From Saxidomus purpurata (taxonomy: Eukaryota; Mollusca; Bivalvia; Venerida; Veneridae), in NCBI GenBank assembly GCA_022818135.1, contig JAFMSR010000002.1:29116327-29180326 (forward strand): 64,000 nucleotides of DNA, given 5' to 3'. Below the pieces are notes generated by a model. The model was given only the letters and a program-made list of their open reading frames with translations, did no database searches and was not told the DNA's origin. The position numbers and the translations under genes are program-made. Position 1 is the stretch's first letter; each line of letters opens with the position of its first letter. Shown here piece after piece: positions 23,023 to 35,600 of this stretch.

Positions 23023-25266
23023 ACAAGAGGGCCAAGATGGCCCTATATCGCTCACCTTGGTACAAGTCCACTTGCCTGGTGGAAGATCACTAGATAATGT
23101 TATATACCAAATAAGTTTTCCTATATACACTTTAAACAATGATCCCCGGGCAAGGTCAATTTTGACCCCAGGGGCATAATTTGAACAAAATTTGAAGAGG
23201 TCTACTAGGCAATGCTACAGCCAAATATCTAGCAACCTTGTGATTTCAGAGAAAAAGATTTTTAAAGTTTTCCTATATAAGCCTATGTAAAACTAAGTGA
23301 CCCTGTGGGGTCAATTTTGACCCGGGGTCATGATTTGAACAATATTGGTAAGGTCACTAGCCCATGCTACATGCCAAATATCTAAGCTCTAGGCCTTTGG
23401 TATCAAAGAAGAAGATTTTTGAAGTTTTTACATATAAGCCTTGTAAAACTAAGTGACCCCGGTGCGGGTCAATTTTGACCCCCGGGGCATAATTTGAACA
23501 ATATTGGTAGAGGTTCACTAGCAAATGCTACATGCCAAATATCTAAGCTCTAGGCCTTGTGGTTTCAAAGAAGAAGATTTTTGAAGTTTTTACATATAAG
23601 CCTATGTAAAACTAAGTGACCCCCGTGCGGGTCAATTTTGACCCGGGGGTCATAATTTGAACAATATTGGTAGAGGTCCACTAGCCCATGCTACATGCCA
23701 AATATCTAAGCTCTAGGCCTTGTGGTTTCAAAGAAGATTTTTGAAGTTTTTACTATAATAAAGCCTATGTAAAACTAAGTGACCCCGTGCGGGGTCAATT
23801 TTGATCCTGAGGGTCATAATTTGAAAATATTGGTAGAGGTCCACTAGAATGCTACATGCCAAAATCTTAACTCTAGGCCTTGTGGTTTCAGAGAAGGAGA
23901 TTTTTAAAAGTTTTATATATTCCTATGCAAAACTAAGTGACCCCTGGTTGGGGTCAATATTGACCCGGGGTCATAATTTGAACAATCTTGGTAAGTCCAC
24001 TAGACAATGCTACATGCCAAATATCTTACTCTAAGCCTTGTGGTTCAGAGAAGAAGATTTTTACCAAAATTCATATATATTCCTATGCAAAACAATAAGT
24101 GCCCACCCGCGGGGTCAATTTTATCGGTGTCATAATTTGAACAATCTTGGTAGTCCACAGCCATGCACATCCAAATATCTAAGCTCTAGGCCTTGTGGTT
24201 TCAGAGAAGAAGATTTTTGAAGTTTTACTATATAAGCCTTTGTAAAACAAATGACCCCCGGCGGGGTCAATTTTGACCCCAGGGGCATAATTTGAACAAA
24301 CTATTGGTAGAGGTTCACTAGGAAATGCTACATGCCAAATATCTAAGCTCTAAGCCTTGTGGTTTCAAAGAAGAAGATTTTTAAAGTTTTTCCTATATAA
24401 GCCTATGTAAAACTAAGTGACCCCCTGTGCGGGGTCAATTTTGACCCGGGGGTCATGATTTGAACAATATTGGTAGAGGTCCACTAGCCAATGCTACATG
24501 CCAAATATCTAAGCTCTAGGCCTTGTGGTTTCAAAGAAGATTTTTGAAGTTTTTACTATAATAAAGCCTATGTAAAACTAAGTGACCCCCCGTGCGGGGT
24601 CAATTTTGATCCGAGGGTCATAATTTGAACAATATTGGTAGAGGTCCACTAGCCAATGCTACATGCCAAATATCTTAGCTCTAGGCCTTGTGGTTTCAGA
24701 GAAGGAGATTTTTAAAGTTTTCCCTATATATTCCTATGCAAAACTAAGTGACCCCCGGTGCGGGGTCAATTTTGACCCAGGGGTCATAATTTGAACAATC
24801 TTGGTAGAGGTCCACTAGACAATGCTACATGCCAAATATCTTAGCTCTAGGCCTTGTGGTTTCAGAGAAGAAGATTTTTAAAGTTTTTCCTATATATTCC
24901 TATGCAAAAACTAAGTGCCCACCCGCGCGGGGTCAATTTTGACCCAGTGGTCATAATTTGAACAATCTTGGTAGAGGTCCACTAGACAATGCTACATGCC
25001 AAATATCTAAGCTCTAGGCCTTGTGGTTTCAGAGAAGAAGATTTTTAAAGTTTTTCCTATTTGTTGCCATAGCAACCAGAGTTCTGCATGGAATGGAATT
25101 CTTTGAACAATTTTGGTAGAGCTTCATGCAAGGAACATTCCTGCATAGTTTTATCAACATTGGCCTAGAGGTTTCAGAGGAGATGTCATTTGAATCAAAA
25201 TGTTGACGGACGACGGACAATCATCGATCAGAAAAGCTCACCCTGGCGTAGCCAGGTGAGCTAAAA
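23023..25266 (+). mobile_element. pearl-like family A element with about 12 tandem core units
   Basis: The left end is ACAAGAG plus the hairpin GGGCCAAGATGGCCC and 'cgctcacct'. The core unit has 'aagtgaccccgtgcggggtc', 'aattttgacc', 'cataatttgaacaat', 'ggtagaggtccactag', 'atgctacatgccaaatatc' and 'ctaggccttgtggtttc'. The 'aagtga' mark falls at 23295, 23451, 23614, 23777, 23935, 24097, about 24249, 24415, 24579, 24744 and 24912, a spacing of 152-168 bp. The right end carries 'gacggacgacggac' and a hairpin made of AGCTCACC and AGGTGAGCT, then aaaa. No protein is encoded. The units around 24.0-24.2 kb have many small deletions. Confidence 0.8.
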
Positions 25267-26440
25267 ATATCGTAAAAGTGAAAACTGAAAACTGAAAATA
25301 ATAAATAAATGCGAGGTCTTATTTCTAGGACTACCTATACTGGTAGACAAGTACCATCACATGCATTGCCAACAAGTTGACATATTGCCAGTACAAATGA
25401 AATTTACTTTGTTTTATATAAAGTAGTTTCGTTCACTTCGTTGGTGACGATTACATGTACAAGTGAGCCAAGTTTTGATGTTTTCAATTTGTGTTTATTT
25501 TATCGACATACGATTGATACATTAACCTTGATCTGAGATGGTACACGGAAGTTTGCTATACTCAGTGTGCATATACAATGTATACAATTTACCGTAAGTT
25601 TAAAGTGTGGTCACTCATTGATTTAGACATTTTTTTTTTTAATTTTACGAAGGTAAATTTCGGTTTTCTCGTAAAATACAATCGACGATGATGCAACAAA
25701 CAACTATAGATACATTTCTAATCCAGCTATAGAAAGGATTCCTCGTATGAAAAAATATACAGGAAAGATGATTAGGGGTGCTATATTTTCTGCAGGTTCA
25801 ACAGTGATATACGAATATAAAATGTCTTAAAACAGTTCATTTGAAACATCCTGCAAGAAGTAAGTTGTAAAAGTCAGATTCAATACAACCAACCGTGTCT
25901 ACTTAGCACAGCAAACGTTTTAGAGACTTAACCGAGGCATAAACATTTTATTACATGGACTATATAACATTAACGTATAAAATCTTTGTTTCGTGTTGAT
26001 TACAGAGCACGCGTCGGTTTTGTTTGTAAAAATTGAATAGATCGGTTTGTATACAGGTAATGGTTTCAGTACAGCTATTTTAAGAAATAAACTTTCGAGG
26101 TTTAGAATTAACGGATTTTATCCTACGAATACATAAGCACTAGATTCAGATATTGTCGCAATTGTAGCTTGAAGATGTGTAAACATGAATATAGTTGTAC
26201 TGTCAGTATAGTATAGTCAGCATGTACGATAGATGAAGGTATCGATTTGGGCGAAGCTAACTACAGAATGTGTCATGTACGTCATTTACTACCTGTATGT
26301 AATGCAAACACTGAAACGGCACGGTATTATGAAATCTGCAGTAATTTATACAACTTTTGTAGAGGACCATCCAAGGATCATCCACACTTAATATCATAAA
26401 CATCCATCAATTGGTTTTGGACACATGTTCACGGACATTG
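25267..26440. other. geneless stretch between array and RUFY exon
   Basis: No exon recognised on either strand. A second family A terminus ('caggtgagctaaaaataaaa') follows at about 26495-26514, so much of this stretch may be an insertion inside a repeat. Confidence 0.4.
26283..26344. repeat. arm of a distant inverted repeat (partner 22229-22290)
   Basis: 'aaacactgaaacggcac' and 'tattatgaaatctgcag' match the complement of the 22229 arm. Confidence 0.6.
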
Positions 26441-26524
26441 GCCGGTGAGTCATCACTGAGCAGCACATCCTGAGCATCTGCTCAGAAATCTGCTCAGGTG
26501 AGCTAAAAATAAAAGCGTGTTTAC

Positions 26525-26611
26525 CTTTTGGCATCTCTGTCCGCTAAATTCTGTCCAAGCTTTCGGGCAGTTTCTTCTGCTGCATTCTTGTCACTCTCTA
26601 TCTGTTTCATT
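26525..26611 (-). CDS. RUFY: RUFY coiled-coil exon (most 3' one seen)
   Basis: Acceptor ctgtag, donor AAAAG|gtaaac. The first base completes a lysine codon from the exon at 27484; then 28 codons [20 protein letters not shown] and eight more follow, ending in phase 2. The open 3' phase and good donor show that further exons must exist. Confidence 0.8.
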
Positions 26612-29600
26612 CTACAGGTAATTATGAACACTGAGAATGCATCGTTATTCAAGAACATATATTTCATGGATTTGTTATAAAAGACAACTTTCCAGACACT
26701 TAAATTTGTGGATTTTAAACCCATTGTAATGGCATTTTAAAGGACTATACACATTTAATGGAAGGAATCACATTCCTATTGTGAGGATTGTGTAAACTTT
26801 GGAAAGGACCTTAACACAGCTCAACATACATATCAATCATTTATACACAGTTTAACATACTTAAATGAGATTCAAGTATTAAATCTCTCATCTCGTTTCA
26901 ATGCTAACAATCTACTGAGACTTGAGTTAATCTAAAAATATCTCTCTTAAAAATTCTTATTGTGCATCAATTTCATGTTTTCACGTTTCTCATTTGAAAA
27001 CTATTAAATTGGTTCATCGTAATGTCATTCTGTCTTAGATATAATGGAAAGTAATGGTTGCACTGGGTTTGGATAAATTCCCTAAAAAGCAAATATATCC
27101 CATTACAGAGCAGAGATCATTAAGTCAAGTTTGATGAAAGGAATGAAATAGTGTAAGGCAAATAAAATTCAATTGAAAACAGTCTATGCATAAAACTGTC
27201 AACAAGTATTTGAAACTTACATTGTGTAAGTATGTATATTAATTATACCTCAATATCAAACAATGGATTAAAACATTCATCGAATTTTAATGAGTGGGCT
27301 ATTATATACATTATATACATTTAATTGCATAGAACTAATTTTTTCCGCCGCTCTTTTACTCAGTTTTCGCTAGCTAATAAAAATCACGTTCCATCAGTAT
27401 TTCAATACTTTGATTTCTTCATATCTTTGATCTAATTTAATTTTACTCATTCTTTCTCCAATTTAAAGCTTTGATTTACTCACTTTTTCTCCATATCTTT
27501 GAGCACTGACACCAGGTTATTTGTCTTCTCTTCTAGTTTGGTCACCATCTCAGTCTTATGTCTTAACGATGTATCACAGGTCTGAAATAATAGCACAACC
27601 TAAATCTGTGTCTTTTTGAACAACATAAAACTATAGCATAATACATTAATTGACAGTGTTACCATTAGTGACTTCAGAGGTAGATTCCACAAAACACTGT
27701 TAAAAGATGCTGATAATTGATTAAAACAACAGTATTGTTGTAAATGAAGGACACGCCTTGAAGCATCCAACCATAAGAATGAAAGCAAAATCATTACATG
27801 AAATGATTAATAGAAGGAAATTTTATAAAGGCAGATAATTAAGAATAAGGAAATGGCCCTTGGGAAATGAACCATGGCTAGTAGACCATTGTCAACATAG
27901 CCTTAACACCAGTTGAATATTGTTACGGAATCTATGGTTGACCACAGCTGACCATAGGTTAATGTCTGTATAAACTGTGACCACAGCAAATTCAGTGAAT
28001 TTATATCCTCCTGCTAAATTAAGCAAATAGCAGAGAGAAAAAAAAGCATTTTTAGAATTTCACCATCCCATCCCATGGGGCCTCATCTCTGCGAGGATTA
28101 TTTTTTCTTCAAGTTACACTCTTTAAGAACATAATTAGTGTAAGTTAAAATAAATTATCACTGTTTTATAGGTAAACCAGTAAATTAGCAGTAAGCAAAC
28201 AAGCAATTATAAGTACTATGGATTTGATAATGGTTTAACACAAATAGATTTGATTATTCAAGTTATTTACATCATTCAGCTGCTGGTTATATTAAGAAGT
28301 TGTTGGTGGTGACATAATTGCTTTAAATGACACCTAAATGGGTCAATATTTTAAAAAGAGAGACTCGGAATAAGTTTAGAAATTTATGTAATGCCTTAAG
28401 GTGCCAGATTTTAAGAAGTTATATCTTTTTGTAGTACTTGAATTGCATTGTTTTTTGTAGCATGTCTTATCAGAGCAGTTTTCAATACAGCAATTTAAAC
28501 TTCGTTAACTTCAGCATCAATAGCTCGAGGAACCTTGATAACTCGAGGTGTCTCTCGTTGGTCGCTGCCATATTTCCTACAAGTTTAACTACGCATTACC
28601 ATGGATAACTCAAGCATTGGTAACTCGATAACTCAAGGAACACCTGCGGTCCTGTCAGGTAGTTTTTTAACTAATCAACCAGCGGGCAACTCGAAGTCGC
28701 TGATTAAATTAATCTGTTCACACCTTCACCAGCGCATCTATATGTTTGGACACATCACAAGAAAAACTTTTTTTGTTCATTGTCAGTGAGCGTTTGTTTA
28801 GTGCGATCAATTGTCTGTTTAGTGGCTCAACTGTATAAAATATTTTTCGGACATTTTAATTGTCTCAATACAAAGCCACAAATTGTTTTGGTTCAATGAG
28901 CTGAACATAAAGAAAAAACTTGGTCTGCAAGTTTCATGTTTTGTGTGAAGAAACTAAATTAACATTTTATTACATTAAATTTTGTAAACACTTAGAAATA
29001 GAATTTAATAATATTTTTGTGTTATTTTCAATGCCTGCAATAAATTACAAAGAGTAAATTCATAGACATTTGTATAACATTTTCTTTGAAAATGTCAGGA
29101 GTGTTCAATTTTAATGTGTCTAGGGTACGGTGGAAATAAATAGGGCTGTTTTTTCTCATGAAATGAAATCGTCACAGTACATTTAGTACGTTATTGATAA
29201 AACTGGTGCATTTCTAAATAAAACATCCACATTACTAGCCGTAACAGATAGGGGAATCAATGCCATTTATTAATAAGACCCATAGAAGAACTTCAAGATA
29301 CTTTTGCCTGCACTTCGGATAACTGAAGTTATCTATAAATTCCATGCAGCCACAGTAAAAAATAAAGAACAATTTTAATTCTATATAAATTGTCTAGACA
29401 TGCATTGAAATATTAATTAAAATTTCTGCACACAAAAAACATAAAAACTCAGACTTATTTCATCTTGGGTAATAAATGACTTTTTATAGGTTGGAGTCCA
29501 TTAAAATGTGCCAATACTAAAAACTCAAAAAGTTCATGCAAGGAACACAATTACAAGTAGCTTCCATAATTGTAGAGCGAACGAATAGATGTTTTACTGG

Positions 29601-32600
29601 CAGAATGATCTTTATTTTGTACTAAAAACAATCCAAACTTTTTAAATTGGTAAGTACATGTTAAAAATATAGCGCAGTATTTTTTTTCAAATAGGAATGG
29701 CTTTCTGACAAACTCTTTTTCGTAAAGGAACGTCTTGAATAAGAAAGAAAGGCATATGTCAACATTCTTTTAGAGTGAGTAGTATATGGTTCTTTCATTA
29801 TCCTATCAGTAAATTAATTTTTCTATATCAGCAAATTCAAAGTGATCTTGGGACTTTAACAAACACAATCTTTTAATGAGTCATAGATTTTGAACAGTGG
29901 GTTTATATCATCATGTTAATATGCAAAATTGTTGACATTTCACAAATGAAATTATGCTTGAATTTTGTAATGAACTTGTTACAGGAACGGCAAAAAGTAT
30001 GGTGCTTTTTAATTTTCCAAATTACACTTTGCAACTGCGACAAAACACCCCTCGAATCCCTGGTTGTGTTTTTGAATTTGTTAAATTTATATACAGCTGC
30101 AGCTGAACGAGTGCTAGCTAAACTAGTGAAATGGACGATAAATCAACAATAAACAAACACTAAAATTTTCTCATTTTCCTCGCAAAACAACAACGTGTCA
30201 ACATATAGATGCAATGGCAAAGGTGAAAAAAAATGTGCGACAGGAAAATAGTACGAAAACTCAACAGGGGAATAGCAGTAGTGTTATCAAGTCACTGGAG
30301 TCAGTGAAGCAATGTGACCAAGTGATACACGAGTACCATTCACACGATTCTTAAATTTGGTGTCGTAATCATTGATGCTTGGTGCTAAAGTATCATTCCA
30401 GTGACATTAATGAACACTTTAACCGATTTTAGATCACACATTCAAATGTTGCAAGTACAGGGTTCAAAATTGCTTTAGGTCAGGTGGTTACTATTGGTGC
30501 AATCTAAGCTTGAAACCAACAAATGCATAAAAAAATGGAGAACGAAGATATCCTATTACACTTATAATTTTACATCAATTGCCGCTAACTTGATTAAGCA
30601 CAGCAGCCAAGAGGGAGTGAATCTCATATTTAATTATTCCTCATATGATCATACCCTAAAGGAATTGTTTGAAGTGACAAAATTAATATTGGGAGTGGTG
30701 ATTGGGAGTGAGATCTTGTATTTGTTTACAACTATTATAACCATCCTTTGCAACAATACCCATGTGAAAAAGGTTCATTAACTTCATAAGTTTATTCATG
30801 AAATGTCCACTTCATGAACCGTATTTATTGATAAACCAATTCATGCATGAATTAATACCCCTGAATTAATATTCATGAATTGCTTCATGATTGAATAGTG
30901 ACTGCTCATGAACTGACCATTTGATGTTCATGAACTAGTTCATGAATTAAGTTCATGTCAATAAGCTCTCAAAATTAACAATCAAATATTAGTTCATGAA
31001 TAAATATTCAGACTCTGTGGAAACTGTCTGAAATTTTTTACTGCCTTCAGCAACACTAATTGCCCTTAGCTACAATAATATCCCTCTGTGACAGTTACTG
31101 CCCTTAGCAACAATTATCGCCCTCTGTAACAAAAACTGCCCTTAGCAACAACAATAAAAGTTACCGCACTTTGTAACAACAGCCCTCTGAACCAGTGACT
31201 GCCCTTGGCAACAATTACAACCTTCTGTTACAATTAACAGCCCTTTGCAACAATAACAGTCCTCTGTAACAATAATTGCCCTTTGCAACAATAACAGCCA
31301 TCTGCAATATTACAATTAACCGCCCTTTGCAACAATAACAGCCATTTGTAACGTTACAATTAACCGCCATTTGCAAAAATAAACTCCTCTGTACTTTGCA
31401 ACAATAACTGCCTAAAAATAAACATATAAATCACATGACCATGTATAGCAAGACTCAACAAATTATACATTTAGGCATATTTTAGTCCATTTTGTAACAC
31501 GTTACAATTTCATAATGATAAAGGAAGTTCAATAAATACTAAACAAGAAATACAGCAGCAATCTTGAGAAAGTTTTGCATGGAAGTCTGTTTTTTTATCT
31601 TGAATTGTAAGTAAGAAAAATTTTGGAGCATGTCTAGGTCTCATTGTACCTGTTCTAGCTGATTTACATTAGTCCACAAATAAATCTTTACCATGCAGAC
31701 GGCAAGTGATTCTATCTTTGCAAGCATTGCAGATCAAGAGGGCAAAGTAATTACTTGACCATTTGTATTAAAACTAAGACTATAATAGACTGTAAGTATG
31801 ATCAAAAGTAAATGTAATGAAACAAAACAATGACATCTAAATCTCAGGCACATAATATTTTGTAACTGTATAGTCATGATGTAGAAACATAACACTGAGA
31901 CAGCTGGGAACATTTCTGAAAAAACAAAGTAAACAATTCACAACGTGCCAAAATGACAATCTGAAGTCACGTTTTACAAGCTTCCGAAATAGTCCTATAA
32001 CCCTTACAGGGAAAAACAATTCTTACTGACCATAATGAAAATATTGTACAATCACGTTGGACCTGAAATATCCGAATTGGACGGAAAAGACTAAACAGGA
32101 AATATTCATCAAGTTATAAGCCTGTAATTTGATTGGGAAAGCCTTTAGCATGCTGTATCACCTGTCCTGACATAGTCAAAGGAAATTACTGTTGTATTGT
32201 TTACAGATGTCTGTAAGTTCTTTGCTGACTGGCTGAAATGTTTTCTTCCTCTGTAGACGTATTTACTAGTTTTATCAAAATTACACCGTCTCCTAGTTAA
32301 CCAGTACTAACAGGAAAGCATCATGATATATTCTGTTTAAACTGGCATTTTGCTTTGATGATCCATTGCACAAAAAATCTTACTTTACTGCACATGTTGC
32401 AAGAAAGTGTCCTTTGCTATGAAGCAAAACTAGCAGAGGCTATTGGGGGATAATTAGACTTATAAAAGTCTGTTGAGATTGGGGTGGGGTGGGGGGGGGG
32501 GTCTTAAATTTGATCTCTTCTAGTCTTTCTTTCTTGTTAGAAAATATATCTATCAAAAATTTGTCTCAATCAAAGCTCATCTCAACAGAGTCAAGGGAAG

Positions 32601-35600
32601 GAGAAATTGTGAAGATGCTATAAAAATGCCCAGAACAGATGGGAGGTAATGACCCTAACAACTGATGCCAGTCTAGGGGATAATATATATGTACAGATTC
32701 CTGATACATGTATGTACAGATAGCTGATTGCAGGATAATATTATACATGTATGTACAGATAGCTGATTGCAGGATAATATACATGTACGTAAATTGGAGA
32801 AATGTAGTACAGATAGCGTTGCGAGATAATATACAGTATGTACAGATAGCGATGCCAGATAATATACATGTACATACAGATAGCATGCGAGATAATATGA
32901 TAGACATACAGATAGCTGATTGCGAGATAATATACATGTACGTACAGATAGCTGATTGCAAGATAATATACATGTATGTACAGATAGCTCTACAAGCTGC
33001 AGGAGACTGTTATATTTGAATAATTGTCTTGCTGCAGAAATATTTGAACAAAGTTGATAAACGTAATCTGTCACCGTGGACTGAGTTCTGAATACGTATT
33101 ACAGACTTGTGTCTTAAATTTAAGACCTTGAAGGCAACACTTGCACAAGTATTCAGGGAATTACTGCCATGTCTGTTTTCTTGTTCACAAAAATCGTATC
33201 AGTTGGGGAATTTATAATTTACAGTGATTCATTCAGTGGGAGAGGCAACAGTCAGTAAAGTTAATCACCCAGACAATTTTATTGTCAATTAAAGCCAATT
33301 TATGAGCAGCTGAAGTTCTCAAGGGGGACTTGCTAGGTAGAAACAAGAGGGCTAAGATGGCCCTATATCTCTCACCTGAGTATCATTGGTAACATAAATC
33401 TGTATGGTTGTTATAAATACTCAAAAATCCTTGTCAAATAATTTCATACAGCTGCCTTTCCATTACTAAATACTCAAAATTGTCATTTATTCTATAAGCT
33501 ACCTTTCACCTATGAATGATTAAAAAATTCTTTGTTATCTATTTTTATAAGTTGCCTTTCAACTATGAATGCTCAAAATTCTTTGTCATTTGTTTTCATA
33601 AGCTGCCTTTCACCTATGATGATTAAAAAACTTGTTATCTATTTAAGTTGCCTTTCAACATGAATGCCAAACTTCGCATTTATTTTCATAAGCTGCTAAA
33701 ATCACCTAAAACGCCTAAAATCCGGAATTTGTTATCATTTTTATATTAGCTGCCTAATTTAAGTTCACCTATGAATGCTATAAATGTTTTGTCATTTATT
33801 TTCGTAAGCTGCCTTTCACCTATGAATGCTCAAAATTCTTTGTCATTTATTACTTCATATAGCTGCCTTTCATCTATAAATACTCAAAATTCTGTCATTT
33901 ATTTTTCAATATAATTGCCTCAATTTCATCTATAGATACTCAAAATTCTTCTTCATATATTTTTATATGACTGCCTTTCACCTATAAACACTTTATTTAT
34001 AGGTGAAAGGCAAGAGTTTCTACATTTACAAAGTATTTTCACCAAGTGCCTGTGAATTTCATGTACTAAACAGCCTAATATTATATGTATGAAAAAAGAA
34101 AAAAAGTGCTCCCTCATGAAAATGGACTGTCAATACCTGTTACATGCTTCCATGCTTAGAACTTTACATGGAAAATCTTAGTATCTCCATACATTGCCGA
34201 GGGGAGTGGGTGTTCCATGATGTATCTGATCAGACAGGCAATCTCTGTAATTTCATATTTCTTCATTCATAAATATCTAACAATATCTTCACAATTTCTT
34301 GGTAGCATCTGAGAATTTGTCCATGAAAAAGCACTGTCACAAAGAATTATCATTTCCAATATAGACTGCAGGCCTATAATAAGAGCAAAATCTGTGTTAT
34401 CAATTTTCTTATGAAAAGGTATATATTAGTAATTACTTTGCCAAAATATGAAACTTATGAAAAAGGGTTATATAATTTTTATACACTTAACAGGTTTAGA
34501 AACGCAAATATTTCCCCTGTTGAACATTTTTATTTGAATGACGCTATTCTTTTTATTTCTATTTAAGTCATTTTTTGCGATGAATTATTGAAACTTTTAC
34601 AATAATTCCATTTTATATTGTTTTTGTTGTGTATGAAATTTGAATAAATTTGAAACACGATAACACTATCAAAATTAATATTTTGCTACTTTTGCGTTTC
34701 TAAACCTGTTGAGTGTACATAATTAAGTTCAAATATTTATGTATCTGTAATCATTTTTTTATCTAAATGACTGCATCATGCAAGGACAGGCACTGAACGT
34801 GCAAAAGACCTAGAGCTCAGTAATTAAAACTTAATCTACATATTTCATGAAAAATTCCACTGACCCAAAGACAAAGTTCACAGGCCAGTGGGGAGACCTC
34901 CTCTGGAAGGGAATTTCGTGTTTTAAGACAATAGGGGAATTTTTAGCCATATAAATATTACTACTATTCACACTTATTAATACTATTTTCAATCATTTCC
35001 AACAGATGTAGAGCTCTACATAATAGTTTTCTGCCAATTACAACAAATGATTATGCAAGTGTTCTACTATATTTATTTTTTCTTTCATGAATTAAAACAT
35101 CTCAGTGACACATGCAAACTTTTTGTTGAATGAGAGTCTATTTTTAACAATTATCTGCTGTTTTCGATGTTATTTTTCGCGGTAATGTATTTGATTATGT
35201 GACATTTTTCACCTGCTAAGGGAAATATCCGAAAAATCCGAATGAACAGGGTTCCCTCTGGGTCAATTTTAGTTTGCATATCATAATTTTCTGTTCGTGT
35301 TCTGCAGCACCATAAATTCAACAAGAGCTGTCAGTAGGACAGCGTGCTCGACTTTTTTAGTGCTTGCCAATAAAACAAAACTTTGACAGTTAAGGGCACA
35401 CAAGAAAATTTTTCACAGAGTTATCTTCTTTTGCTTACAGATAGGTCTTACGATGGTACATAAGTACTCCAACTTTCAAAGTAATATCTCAAATGGTTAA
35501 ATTAACAAGTGGACAAGAATGAAAATTTTAACTGAGTTTCTAAGTCAAAAAGGGCCATAATTCAAAAAAATCCTTGACAGAATTACCTTCTCCTGCCCAT

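Noticed and set aside
32566..33074. Overlapping open frames of 100-135 codons on both strands
   Set aside because: They are translations of the 33-40-bp minisatellite; all frames stay open because the unit lacks stops.
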